DNA from: Zea mays
Taxonomy: Eukaryota; Streptophyta; Magnoliopsida; Poales; Poaceae
DNA: 64,000 nucleotides
Assembly (NCBI RefSeq): GCF_902167145.1
Contig: NC_050102.1
Location: forward strand, 10,602,850 to 10,666,849
Direction of reading: 5' to 3'
Shown here in pieces: positions 9,254-19,688 of this stretch (the stretch's first letter is position 1; each line of letters starts with the position of its first letter). The notes under the pieces were generated by a model, which saw nothing but the letters and a program-made list of their open reading frames with translations, searched no databases and was not told where the DNA came from. The translations under genes were made by a program, and so were the position numbers.

Positions 9254-11620
9254 GGGAATAGCCTGGATTGCTGTTGTGATTCAATCATCCAGTCGAGCAC
9301 TAGATGTGTGATGCGTTAAAGCTTCCTTTGTTTTCCAAAAAGAATCTTCAACCATCACACATGCATGGCTTCGATCATACGCTACGAGCACGGGCATAAA
9401 TAACATATCACCATATTAATAATCAATTGCTAGATGCGACAAAAATCACTACTTTAAAATTCATCTCGCTATAACTCAATATATAACCGACGCTCTCTCA
9501 CTCGGACTTACCAATAGATAAGGACGAGGATGGTGCAGCGAAGGAGAGACGAGACATCGACGGAGGGCTGTGATTTACACACATATTTAAATGCACATTT
9601 TTTGATATTTAACGAACCGAGGGGTGCGGGACAGAGAGGACTCACCAAAACTGAATCTGATTCGAAGACCACAAAAACGACGATGGTCTCAGGTTCAGGT
9701 TGTCCATCGAGCACTTGGTGAGCAACGCACAGAGACTCCGCCTTCTCCAAATCTGCAGCCCCCAAATCGAATCATGGTGAGCAGCACAGCAGCGAGGGAT
9801 GTCGAGCTCGGCTTGAGGAGGAGGACGAAGCGGTTGCTGACTTACTGCAGGAGGGGATGGCGTCCATGGATCTGGAGAAGGGGAGCTGCTCGCCTGGGCG
9901 CCATGGATGGAGAACAGGAGCTTGTCTTAGGACCTAGCGCCGAGCAGGAAGACCAAGGAATGGAGCTCGGGCGCTGCTTGAGGAGAAGGGAGCAGGGCCG
10001 ACGCCATGGATGGGAGGAGCAGAGGTGCCGAGTGGAGCAAGGAAGCTGTTGTGCGGTGGCTGGGAGAAGACGTGCGTGAGGTGGGAGAGGAGTTGAGGCT
10101 GCGTGCTTGCTTGAGGGAGGAAAATGGTTGGGCGGCAGTGAGATAAGGCCAACACATGAGCGGCGGCAGGGATAATCGTTGGAGAATAAAAATAGGATTT
10201 TCCTTCTTCTCTTTTAACAAATATGTACAGATAAACATAGTTTCAGGTGAACATAGCTCCAGGATTTAGAGTTTAAAAGATGCAGAAACTATTTGAACCA
10301 AGACAAGATCGATGACAGTCTTTGGATAGTGTTCGACTTGGTGAATATTCTCAATGTCTGATAACTACTACCCGTTATCTATATTCGAAAATTTAGATAT
10401 GGACGAGGAACACACAGACCAAACTAAACGAGATCAGAGTCGAGATATTAAGACTGTGCTTAATTTAATTCGACTCGAAACCCGATAATTTTATCCGTAG
10501 TCTGAACAGGAAAACAAATTAATTATGAATACTCAATATCGGCTCTAATTATCTCGGTCAAATTTAATCTCACATCAACACTCTTGTCGCCGAGCTTCTA
10601 ATAAACTTTACTCGGGTCAAAAATCACAAGAGTGGGTCGAGGTTCCAAATTTATGTTCTCTTAATCCATAAAATTTTAAACAGACACAAGGCTCGACATT
10701 TCGCGAAATAAATACGCGAGATCGATACAACATCGAAATTGTGATCCTTTCAAAAGTGATGACATGCATCGTTTACGTGGGCGAGAGGTTGTGCGCTGTC
10801 CAGACACCGGTTAACGCTCGCCACACGTCACAATGCCAGGCCGCAGAGGGACGCGCACGACGCAGGCGTGAGGGAATTAAAAAAATGGATTCTACAGAAC
10901 CAGATCCGATTTCAAAGGTTAGAGTTTGGGCAAGACATCAATGGTGAAAGTTCCCTTTGACACGAGAACAGGATCTGGATGTCGCCTAGAGGGGGGTGAA
11001 TAGGCGAATAAAAATTATCACTTTATAACTGGAAATTCTTACTCTACTCGAAGACATAGTACGCAGTGGAGTGAGAAGACTCTTCGAGTAGGTTGCAGCG
11101 GAACAGAAGATCCTGTCTCAAAATGTCCTGCACTTCAAATAAAGCTTATACCACAGATAAGTATTGAAGTGCAGATATAAAGACGAGTAAGGCAGAGAGT
11201 CAGGATACAATATAGAACAGAGCACACAGACGCAAGGATTTATCCCGAGGTTCGGCCAAGCCTGAAATGCTTGCCTAGTCCTCGTTGGAGTGAGCCACAC
11301 CTGGGCTTGGAGTCTATTTCAACTCCTTCCTCTGTTTGCTCAGATCTGTCAGTATGACAGATAGAGCCTTTCACTATTGAGATGAGTTACAACAACACCG
11401 TGGCTGCTTACAAACTTTTCGGCAGCACCTCGGTAGAGTAACGATACGCTCAAGACCTTGCTCTAGCTCTTAGCAGCACTTCTCCTCTCTCTAAAGGCTT
11501 ATAGCTGTGCCTTCTACACAAACTATAGAGTTATACACAAGAGGGAGAGTGAGAATTGATTCCAGTGGAGTCTACACTTGTTGGCTGCGCTTGTTAATCT
11601 CTTGGAGGCGCCTAGGAGTC

Positions 11621-11630
11621 CCTTTTATAG
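11621..11630 (-). promoter_or_regulatory. TATA box of copia I 3' LTR
   Basis: CTATAAAAGG on the minus strand, downstream of the palindrome array in reading direction. The same box lies at 17919-17928 in the other LTR. Confidence 0.7.
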
Positions 11631-11696
11631 ACTCAAGGGGCCTAGGAGCCGTTGGACTTCATTTGGAAGGCAATATCAGCTTTCTGTCGGGTGGTG

Positions 11697-12048
11697 CACC
11701 GGACAGTCTGGTGCACCACCGGACACCTTCCAGTGCCTGATTTCCTTCCCAAAATGGCGTAGTCGACCGTTGTTGTATTGGAGCCGTTGGCGCACCGGAC
11801 ACTGTCCGGTGCACACCGGACAGTCCGGTGCCCCCATATGACCGTTGGCTCGGCCACGCGTCACGCGCGGATTGCGCGGCCGACCGTTGGCCCAGCCGAC
11901 CGTTGGCTCACCGGACAGTCCGGTGCACACCGGACAGTCCGGTGAATTATAACCGTACGTCGCGAGACTCCTCCCGAGAGCGGCCTGTTCACCGGAGTTT
12001 AGCCTGGCGCACCGGACACTGTCTGGTGCACCACCGGACAGTCCGGTG
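11697..12048. repeat. Paired CACCGGACAGTCCGGTG palindromes in LTR U3
   Basis: Four pairs start at about 11697, 11793, 11909 and 12010. The two palindromes of a pair begin 19-22 bp apart. One member of the first pair keeps only a half-site. Between pairs, CCGACCGTTGG or GCCGTTGG recurs. The right LTR holds the matching cluster at 17995-18309. Confidence 0.9.
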
Positions 12049-12892
12049 TGCCAGACTGAGCTGAGTCTTGGCTGAACACAGCCAAGCCTTTCGCACCTCT
12101 TTCCTTTTCTTCTTCTTTCTGTTTCTAACACTTAGACAAGTATATTAGTCCACAAAACCAATGTACTAAGTCTAGAAACATACCTTCTCTTAATTATTAC
12201 ATCTATAGCATTTCACATGCTTGAGCTCTGATGTTGGACTCATAAATCATCAAGTCGGCTTGACTTGATCTAGATTGACATTTCTTGGCTCCAACATCCT
12301 GCAAAGGTCACATAGAACATCTCCAAACATAGGAACAACCCAAACTAAAGATTAAGGTGAACTTAGCTCTTTTGGGCTGCTTCCAGTTCTGGTTTTGACA
12401 CTTGTTCTCCTTCTAGTGACCTTGATCTCCTTCTTAGAGCTTGATCTTGAGCCTTATGACTTACACCACATAACTGTAGCTGTTACCTCATTGGCTGTAA
12501 GTCACGTCCTTATGTAGTGATCCTTGATGTGCCGTAGCTGTTCTCAACTCGATCACCCTTGACTTTGCAAGCCTTCTTCTTCACCCTTGGCTTTGGGTTC
12601 CTCAGCCTCCTTGACCTTCTCCCATGCACTTGGTACCTCGAAGCTCTTCTTGCCTCCGTCCTTGGCTTGATCAGTTGTCTCCGAGCTACGCACCCGAGTA
12701 TCACTTTTGCAATGTCCATCTTACTTGTGATGTCCATTATGTATCCATAATCCAGTTCTTGGACCATCACATTTGTTCACTTGTGTTGAACCCTGTAGAC
12801 TTTATCTTAAGCACCTGTTCAACACTTAGTACACTTGTTAGTCCTTTAATTGAGTTGTCATCCAAACACCAAAACTCACAAGAGAGCTTTCA

Positions 12893-12906
12893 ATCTCCCC
12901 CTTTTT
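12893..12906 (-). other. Polypurine tract of copia I
   Basis: AAAAAGGGGGAGAT lies directly upstream of the left LTR on the minus strand. This is the expected primer for plus-strand synthesis, and it fixes the element's orientation. Confidence 0.85.
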
Positions 12907-15378
12907 GGTGATTGATGGCAACACAATTAAAGCTTACATAAGAATAAGACTTGAAGCACAAATTTTGAATTCTAAGTTTATAGAATGCTCCCCCTAAATA
13001 TGTGCTTACTTCAAAAACATAATTTTGGTCTCAGACGCCAATTTGCACATACTTAGGCAATTCGAAACATTTCTATACCTTAGCAATTTTGGAATGCATT
13101 GTGTCAAGAATCAAACCATGATGCTATAACACACAAATGCACATAATCAGAATTGAACACCATTCAATTTAGTGGATCAACCTACCACTATTCATCATTA
13201 AGATACCAATTCAAACTAATACCAATTTAAACTAAGACACTAATTTAAAGCAATCTTAAAGCACCATTAACCACATGACTATCTATTACACTATAGAAGC
13301 CAATTAATAATCTTAAAGCACCATTAACCACATGACTATCTATTACACTATAGAAGCCAAATAATTCATCGCAGCGGAAACACTAGTCCATATGATGCCA
13401 CACATATAATACTGCAAGAAGCATACACACTTGGCAAAGCTCAAACTAACACATCACCCCTTAGGATAAGCTTTCCTCTCAGGTTGAGATAAGCTTTAAT
13501 GCACAACTTCTCCCCCTTTGACATCAAACACCAAAAACCATACTCAAGCAAAAACATAGGATGATGTCAAGGGACAGCAGGGTGTTAAGGAGGAAAAACG
13601 ACTATCAAAACTCCCCCTTACTTATTGAACATATGCACTATCAACATTTAGGTAAGATACATATATGCAAAAAGATTAATACTTCCTTTGGTACCTTTAC
13701 CATGTTGTAGTGTACTTCCCATCTTGAAAGTATTTAATCTCTCGAGAGCTTCTCCACCCTTGTGCCTGATTCTTTATCCTAACCTTTTCTTGTTGCTAAG
13801 ACACCAAACTTAGAACAAGTTATAGTATTTGGCACAAGAAGAAACTTCTATTCTAATGATTATTAAAAGATGTCAATTGAAGCAAACTATCACGGCTACC
13901 AATTGAAAGATACCAATTGCAAAGTTCATTTATTATCATAGCTCCATGATATTTAAGAATAAGCATCTATTATCACCAGATATTATAGAGCATGAGCAAT
14001 CTAAAAATATGCAAGTACTCATGACTTAAGATACCAATTTCTTGACTTACAGAGGTACCCCAGTCCTGATTGCTCCATTTCTTGCTCATCTTCTCTTTTC
14101 CACCTAGAGACTATACAAGATTGCTCAAGAAACAGTTAGTCTCAAAAGACACAAGTTATGTGTGCTCCCCCTCAAGTTGTGCATCAAGTATTTGAATGAC
14201 TTGCACTTTGCACATTCTAGCTTCCTTAGAACTAGAGGGGATCACAACATACCTTGGTCAAGGCATACTCTATCACTTTCATCACACAGAGATGCCAATT
14301 TGAATATCAAATGAAAAGCCACTTAACACCAATTGAAGGCTGAATGAAAGGTTGACTAAATACAACAATGCATGCCTCAGTGGCACCTAAGCCAATTGAA
14401 TACTCACAGGAAGTATAACATTTACACGCAACTTAGACATGCTTCATACTTAACTATCATTGCATCACATATACTAATTGAAAAACAACATGATCATGTC
14501 TAAGCACATCATAGTTAAGAAGGTTCTTTAGGTACACCAAAAGAAACAACATTTTAAGGCATAAATCTCTTAAGCCACGATACTACTAATGAAATGCAAG
14601 AACACAACTATGATCACTATCAATGGAACTTCAAGATATTCAATAAAATTGCACAGTTCCATTTTTCATACCTTTGCCTTTATGAGAGCACTTGTTATCA
14701 CCAAATCAGGGCTCCTTTTGCTCATGCACCTCATAGCTCAAAAAGGGCACGACATGGATTTGAAATTCACACAGTACCAAACTAGGGTAATCATGTGAAC
14801 ATGGACTAACCAAAATGTCATATTTGCACATAGCATGACTTACAAAAAGTTACAGGTTTATCCATATACACCAAGAGAGTTAATCGTTGTGGATATAACA
14901 AATAAAAGAGCTACCCATGAATGATACAAAAGATATATCCTATATAGCACCAGTCATGATTAAGCAAACATCATTATGATTCATTTAACACAGGCAATCA
15001 TAAAGCATAACTACTCCAAAGACAGGTAGCACAACAAGCCAACTTAAGAGCAATACTAAATTGCAATTATGTACTTAAAATACACGGGGTACCGTCCTTT
15101 GGAGAGCAAGTTGTAGATTCTCATCAAAGTCCTTTACTTGATTCACCAATAATGATTAAGGACCTATACACCTTATTTCACTTGAGATGAACATGGGATT
15201 AGTGTTTCACAATAATTCAACCTTGGGTCAATAAACACCAAAACGATTAACAGCTTAAGCATAGAGTTTTAGATAACCGTCTTAAGCTCTCCCATGGTCT
15301 CCAGTCCATCTCAAGGCACCTGCATGGTCTAGTTAGCACAGTTTGGTACCCATCTCGGAATGGGTCCATAATGATCAT
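12907..15378 (-). other. Non-coding 3' internal region of copia I
   Basis: About 2.5 kb of AT-rich sequence lies between the gag stop and the polypurine tract. No frame over about 70 codons and no pol motif was seen. ATACCAATT- and GATGCCAATTTG-like words recur through the region. It contains a 57-bp-period duplication (13252-13360). It takes the place where autonomous relatives carry pol. Confidence 0.8.
13252..13360. repeat. Tandem duplication, 57-bp period
   Basis: A 51-52-bp segment starting AATCTTAAAGCACCATTAAC occurs at 13252 and again at 13309, with a short TTAATA-type spacer. The copies look identical, so the duplication is recent. Confidence 0.92.
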
Positions 15379-17187
15379 CTAAATGTGCCTTTGGTACCCA
15401 AATTGCCTTTGTGCTAGTTCTAGTGATCTCGTTATAGATCTAGCACAAGTGTATGATTTGGGTCTCCTACGCGAATAAGATTGACACAAATTCACTTGCT
15501 TAGGAATCTTACCTTTATAACATACCTTGGATAGATGACCCTGCTCACCACACTTGTAGCAGAAGCGTCGCTCAACCTGACATGACGCTTGCTGTGTGTC
15601 ATTTTCCTTGGTGAGGATCACCTTGGAGGATGCACATCCTTGATTCTTCATGACCGGACATGAAGTGATCGTGTTGTCCTTATTGTTGCATCCAAAACAA
15701 CTCCTTGTCCCTTCATTCTTGTCTTTGTACGGACAAGACGCGATGAGGTGGCCTAACTTCTTGCACTTGAAACACCTCCTTTTTCCTTTTCCCTTTTTGT
15801 ACTTGAATGACATGGAGAGAAGGTCAGTGCAAACAACATGATTAATTGAATCTTTACCTTTTTCCAAGCTCATGTTGATTTCTTCATTTTTAGGAACATT
15901 TTTCTTATTGAGCTTGACACTTGCTGCAGTTTTTCCTTTCTCAAGCTTCTTCACCACGCGCCCGTGGATATCTTGAGAGAGTTGAGCAATGTGTCTTCTC
16001 CTCAGTTGTTTTTGCTTCTTGTTCCCACAGAATTTCTTTTGTGACCCTAAAACTTGTTGCTCAATCAATGATTGGCTTTCTTTTGAGCAACAGGGGTTAG
16101 CACATGGTGATATACAATTCAAATGCGCACACGTGCGAGAATGAGGTTCACATGAATTTAAGTTTGCAATTATAACCTCATGAGCAACATTAAGCATGAT
16201 ATGGTCATCAACTAATTTATTATGAGAATATGACAACATATCATACTTTTTACCTAGAGCACGTTTTTCTAAGTCCATTGTTTCTGCTTGACTCTTAAGC
16301 ATAGAATTTTCCGTTTTAAGTTGAGCAATATTAGATAATGCATCATGACTATTTCTTTGCTCAATTAAAACATATTCATACCTTTGGACCAAATCATCAT
16401 GAGAGCACTTTAGCTCCTCATGTTCTTTGGTCATCTTCTCCAGGCTGTTGTTGGTTTTGATGAGGGACTCCTCTAGCCTGAGAAGCGTCTCGCCTTGTTC
16501 CTTGTTCCTTCTCAACAACTTAACCAAGAGTGCCTTGTCCTCTTTGTTGAGATGGATGTAGAAACGGCGAATCTCCTCTTCTTCCACATCATAGGTCTCA
16601 TTTTCCCTGTCATTAATGTCAGTGGAAGCCAAATAGGAAAATGTACCTTGAGGTGATGAAGATTCATCCTCGCTATCATCCTCATATTCCTCCTCCTCAT
16701 GGCTTTTGTCTCCACCGTCATTGTTAGCAATAAAACATTTATTATTAGTGGAGACCAAACCTGTTGACGAGGTGGATTCATCGTTGGGTGCCCATCGTTC
16801 TTGATCTTCTCCCTTTGAAAGGTTAGCATCACAAGCAATATAGGGAGTAGAAGCAGTACAATTTGCCACACAATATTTTACTTTAATTCTATTCCATAAA
16901 TCATGAGCATCAACAAATAAGTCATTATCACTACTCATGATGGCAAAATAAGCACCTCTAGAAAGAGAATCAACTAAGATGTTGCAAGCACGGTGATTGA
17001 GAGATAAACATCTTAGTTCATCATTAGAGGGATTTTTACTAATATCAGATGGAAAAATACTTCTACTAAAGATCTGTCTCAAATCAGGATCAACACTTAT
17101 GAAAGCATTATAAATAGAGACAGACCAAGATTTGTAATTAGAGCCATCGCCTAAAAGAAGTTCTACAGTTACCTCTTGTGACGACAT
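15379..17187 (-). CDS. gag: Gag polyprotein of copia I, 602 codons, intact
   Basis: The start at 17187 (MSSQEVTVELL) is chosen because the ATG further upstream lies in the LTR, and this one follows the primer-binding site by about 40 bp. Residues 1-130 resemble the copia gag N-domain (DGSNYKSWSVSIYNAF and DLWNRIKVKY). Residues 165-215 are acidic, and about 225-345 form a long coiled coil. Three knuckle-like boxes follow near residues 475-560: CFKCKKLGHLIASC, a degenerate CFGCNNKDNTITSC without the usual His, and CYKCGEQGHLSKVC. The protein would form virus-like particles and bind RNA. No protease DSG motif and no pol follow. The intact frame beside LTRs about 1.2% diverged implies recent activity or trans-mobilisation. 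Opie-type gag is the nearest family I recognise. Confidence 0.85.
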   Translation of the reverse strand: MSSQEVTVELLLGDGSNYKSWSVSIYNAFISVDPDLRQIFSRSIFPSDISKNPSNDELRCLSLNHRACNILVDSLSRGAYFAIMSSDNDLFVDAHDLWNRIKVKYCVANCTASTPYIACDANLSKGEDQERWAPNDESTSSTGLVSTNNKCFIANNDGGDKSHEEEEYEDDSEDESSSPQGTFSYLASTDINDRENETYDVEEEEIRRFYIHLNKEDKALLVKLLRRNKEQGETLLRLEESLIKTNNSLEKMTKEHEELKCSHDDLVQRYEYVLIEQRNSHDALSNIAQLKTENSMLKSQAETMDLEKRALGKKYDMLSYSHNKLVDDHIMLNVAHEVIIANLNSCEPHSRTCAHLNCISPCANPCCSKESQSLIEQQVLGSQKKFCGNKKQKQLRRRHIAQLSQDIHGRVVKKLEKGKTAASVKLNKKNVPKNEEINMSLEKGKDSINHVVCTDLLSMSFKYKKGKGKRRCFKCKKLGHLIASCPYKDKNEGTRSCFGCNNKDNTITSCPVMKNQGCASSKVILTKENDTQQASCQVERRFCYKCGEQGHLSKVCYKGKIPKQVNLCQSYSRRRPKSYTCARSITRSLELAQRQFGYQRHI

Positions 17188-17225
17188 CGTTATCTCCGGA
17201 CGGCTAAGCCCACACTGGAGAGGCC

Positions 17226-17239
17226 TAGCTCTGATACCA
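17226..17239 (-). other. Primer-binding site of copia I (initiator-Met tRNA)
   Basis: On the minus strand, TGGTATCAGAGCTA follows the right LTR after two bases (AT). This is the standard plant iMet-tRNA primer site. Confidence 0.92.
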
Positions 17240-17918
17240 ATTGAAAGTTCCCTTTGACCCGGGAACATGATCTGGATGTCGCCTAGAGGGGGGGTGAATA
17301 GGCGAATAAAAATTATCACTTTATAACTGGAAATTCTTACTCTACTCGAAGACTTAGTACGCAGTGGAGTGAGAAGACTCTTCGAGTAGGTTGCAGCGGA
17401 ACAGAAGATCCTGTCTCAAAATGTCCTGCACTTCAAATAAAGCTTATACCACAGATAAGTATTAAAGTGCAGATATAAAGACGAGTAAGGCAGAGAGTCA
17501 GGATACAGTACAGAACAGAGCACACAGACGCAAGGATTTATCCCGAGGTTCGGCCAAGCCTGAAATGCTTGCCTAGTCCTCGTTGGAGTGAGCCACACCT
17601 GGGCTTGGAGTCTATTTCAACTCCTTCCTCCGTTTGCTCAGATCTGTCAGTATGACAGATAGAGCCTTTCACTATTGAGATGAGTTACAACAACACCGTG
17701 GCTGCTTACAAACTTCTCGGCAGCACCTCGGTAGAGTAACGATACGCTCAAGACCTTGCTCTAGCTCTTAGCAGCACTTGTCCTCTCTCTAAAGGCTTAT
17801 AGTTGTGCCTTCTACACAAACTATAGAGTTACACACAAGAGGGAGAGTGAGAATTGATTCCAGTGGAGTCTACACTTGTTGGCTGCGCTTGTTAATCTCT
17901 TGGAGGCGCCTAGGAGTC

Positions 17919-17928
17919 CCTTTTATAG
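17919..17928 (-). promoter_or_regulatory. TATA box of copia I 5' LTR
   Basis: CTATAAAAGG on the minus strand, in the LTR that would drive gag. The palindrome cluster lies 70-390 bp upstream of it. Confidence 0.72.
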
Positions 17929-17994
17929 ACCCAAGGGGCCTAGGAGCCGTTGGACTTCATTTGGAAGGCAATATCAGCTTTCTGTCGGGTGGTG

Positions 17995-18309
17995 CACCGG
18001 ACAGTCCGGTGCACCACCGGACACCTTCCAGTGCCTGATTTCCTTCCCAAAATGGCGCAGTCGACCGTTGCTGTATTGGAGCCGTTGGCGCACCGGACAG
18101 TCCGGTGCCCCCATATGACCGTTGGCTCGGCCACGCGTCACGCGCGGATTGCGCGACCGACCGTTGGCTCACCGGACAGTCCGGTGCACACCGGACAGTC
18201 CGGTGAATTATAACCGTACGTCGCCAGACTCCTCCCGAGAGCGGCCTGTTCACCGGAGTTCAGCCTGGCGCACCGGACACTGTCTGGTGCACCACCGGAC
18301 AGTCCGGTG
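17995..18309. repeat. Paired palindrome cluster in copia I 5' LTR
   Basis: The cluster has the same CACCGGACAGTCCGGTG units as the left LTR. One palindrome of the second pair is missing, and so is one CCGACCGTTGG spacer unit. This accounts for most of the length difference between the LTRs. Confidence 0.88.
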
Positions 18310-19378
18310 TGCCAGACTGAGCTAAGTCTTGGCTGAACACAGCCAAGCCTTTCGCACCTCTTTCCTTTTCTTCTTCTTTCTGTTTCTAACACTTAGACAA
18401 GTATATTAGTCCACAAAACCAATGTACTAAGTCTAGAAACATACCTTCTCTTAATTATTACATCTATAGCATTTCACATGCTTGAGCTCTGATGTTGGAC
18501 TCATAAATCATCAAGTCGGCTTGACTTGATCTTGATTGACATTTCTTGGCTCCAACATCCTGCAAAGGTCACATAGAACATCTCCAAACATAGGAACAAC
18601 CCAAACTAAAGATTAAGGTGAACTTAGCTCTTTTGGGTTGCTTCCAGTTCTGGTTTTGACACTTGTTCTCCTTCTAGTGACCTTGATCTCCTTCTTAGAG
18701 CTTGATCTTGAGCCTTATGACTTACACCACATAACTGTAGCTGTTACCTCATTGGCTGTAAGTCACGTCCTTATGTAGTGATCCTTGATGTGTCGTAGCT
18801 GTTCTCAACTCGATCACCCTTGACTTTGCAAGCCTTCTTCTTCACCCTTGGCTTTGGGTTCCTCAGCCTCCTTGACCTTCTCCCATGCACTTGGTACCTC
18901 GAAGCTCTTCTTGCCTCCGTCCTTGGCTTGATCAGTTGTCTCCGAGCTACGCACCCGAGTATCACTTTTGCAATGTCCATCTTACTTGTGATGTCCATTA
19001 TGTATCCATAATCCAGTTCTTGGACCATCACATTTGTTCACTTGTGTTGAACCCTGTAGACTTTATCTTAAGCACCTGTTCAACACTTAGTACACTTGTT
19101 AGTCCTTTAATTGAGTTGTCATCCAAACACCAAAACTCACAAGAGAGCTTTCAAATGGCTCAACCCAAACGATATTGGATCTGATGTTTTGGAAGATTAC
19201 TAAAGTCTGAATTTTTGCAAACTAAATTAGGACAATTTAAACAGATGAAGACAAACACGATATCAAAATCGTGATAGACAAAGATGATTAAAAATTTAGT
19301 GACATTTACATTCACCGCTATCACGTGTTAACGTCCGCACTCGTGGTCGAGTAGACGACAAACACCTGGGGTGTTACA

Positions 19379-19688
19379 TACCCGAGGGGACGTCGTCGAG
19401 GCCAAAGGCCTGGCAGAAAGCCGAGATGGCCTGAGACATGGCCACACGGTCAGCCTCCTTTTGCTCAGCCGCCTGGGCGAGCACCTTGCAGTTCTTGACG
19501 GACTCGTTAAGAGCCGTCTCGAACCCTGCAGACAGTAGGACAACATTCTTCAGACGCAAGGAGAAGAATGGAGACAGAAACAAAGTCACGAAGCAAGCAG
19601 AACATACCTTCGGCCCGGACACGCTGCCGCAAGACCCAAGCTTGGGCGGACCAAGCAGACCCGACGGCCACAGCCAGGCCCTCCGCAA
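19379..19688 (-). pseudogene. Antisense, apparently spliced ORF fragment in gypsy F
   Basis: On the strand opposite to the element, two coding-like exons join across an 82-bp GT-AG intron (19526-19607). The upstream exon (19688 down to 19608) reads an Ala-rich helix-like segment (AEGLAVAVGSAWSAQAW). The downstream exon (19525 to 19379) reads GFETALNESVKNCKVL and a coiled-coil-like stretch ending FGLDDVPSG. It is then cut by the LTR H junction. Tat-lineage retrotransposons are known to carry an extra ORF between pol and the 3' LTR, often in antisense, and this fits that place. I do not know its function. The upstream end of exon 1 was not defined. Confidence 0.5.

Larger units (their letters stand above)
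7123..9278 (+). mobile_element. CACTA (En/Spm-like) DNA transposon, 3' portion
   Basis: Three features support this. A multi-exon gene for an En/Spm Transposase_24-type protein occupies 7235-8612. The region 8860-9262 is packed with inverted CCCGTCGG/CCGACGGG units, typical of CACTA subterminal arrays. The outer end, read inward on the minus strand, is CACAACAGCAATCC, close to the CACTACAACAG-type termini of grass CACTA elements but lacking the exact CACTA. Gypsy A cut the element at 7122; its 5' part is outside the window. The 3-bp target duplication could not be tested. Confidence 0.8.
10945..12892 (-). repeat. 3' LTR of copia I
   Basis: This 1,948-bp LTR on the minus strand starts TGAAAGCTCTC and ends GGGAACTTTCA. 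It holds a U3 palindrome cluster (11697-12048) and a CTATAAAAGG box at 11621-11630. It is about 36 bp longer than the right LTR, mainly because of an extra palindrome half and an extra CCGACCGTTGG unit. Confidence 0.95.
10945..19153 (-). mobile_element. Non-autonomous gag-only Ty1/copia-type element I
   Basis: The element has two direct LTRs (10945-12892 and 17242-19153) and a perfect 5-bp target duplication, AATGG, at 10940-10944 and 19154-19158. Its primer-binding site is complementary to initiator-Met tRNA, and a polypurine tract precedes the left LTR. The internal region is 4.35 kb with one intact gag ORF and no protease, RT or integrase. LTR style (GAATAGGCG near the inner end, palindrome array, CTATAAAAGG box) and gag with three C-rich knuckles resemble the Opie/Ji-SIRE branch. 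By eye the LTRs differ at about 23 sites in 1.9 kb plus two or three indels. It needs pol supplied in trans. Confidence 0.93.
17242..19153 (-). repeat. 5' LTR of copia I
   Basis: This 1,912-bp LTR is the direct copy of 10945-12892. It carries a palindrome cluster at 17995-18309 and a CTATAAAAGG box at 17919-17928. It ends next to the AATGG duplication at 19154. Confidence 0.95.
9279..19378 (-). mobile_element. Fragmentary long gypsy LTR H, split by copia I
   Basis: The two pieces are 9279-10944 and 19154-19378. The right end, CACCTGGGGTGTTACA, equals the LTR start TGTAACACCCC on the minus strand and matches the right end of solo LTR D. The stretch 10260-10700 matches the 3' part of D near 37990-38530, including GTGAATATTCT, CTACCCGTTAT and AATTTGGAT-like blocks. 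About 9500-10150 is GC-rich, like the GC-rich block of D. The left end has no TG terminus and meets the CACTA end, so it is truncated or diverged. No real coding region was found. Whether this was a solo LTR or part of a larger element cannot be told. Confidence 0.65.

Noticed and set aside
9624..10238. 151-codon plus-strand and 103-codon minus-strand frames
   Set aside because: They sit in the GC-rich part of the LTR H fragment and resemble the composition of D; not a host gene.
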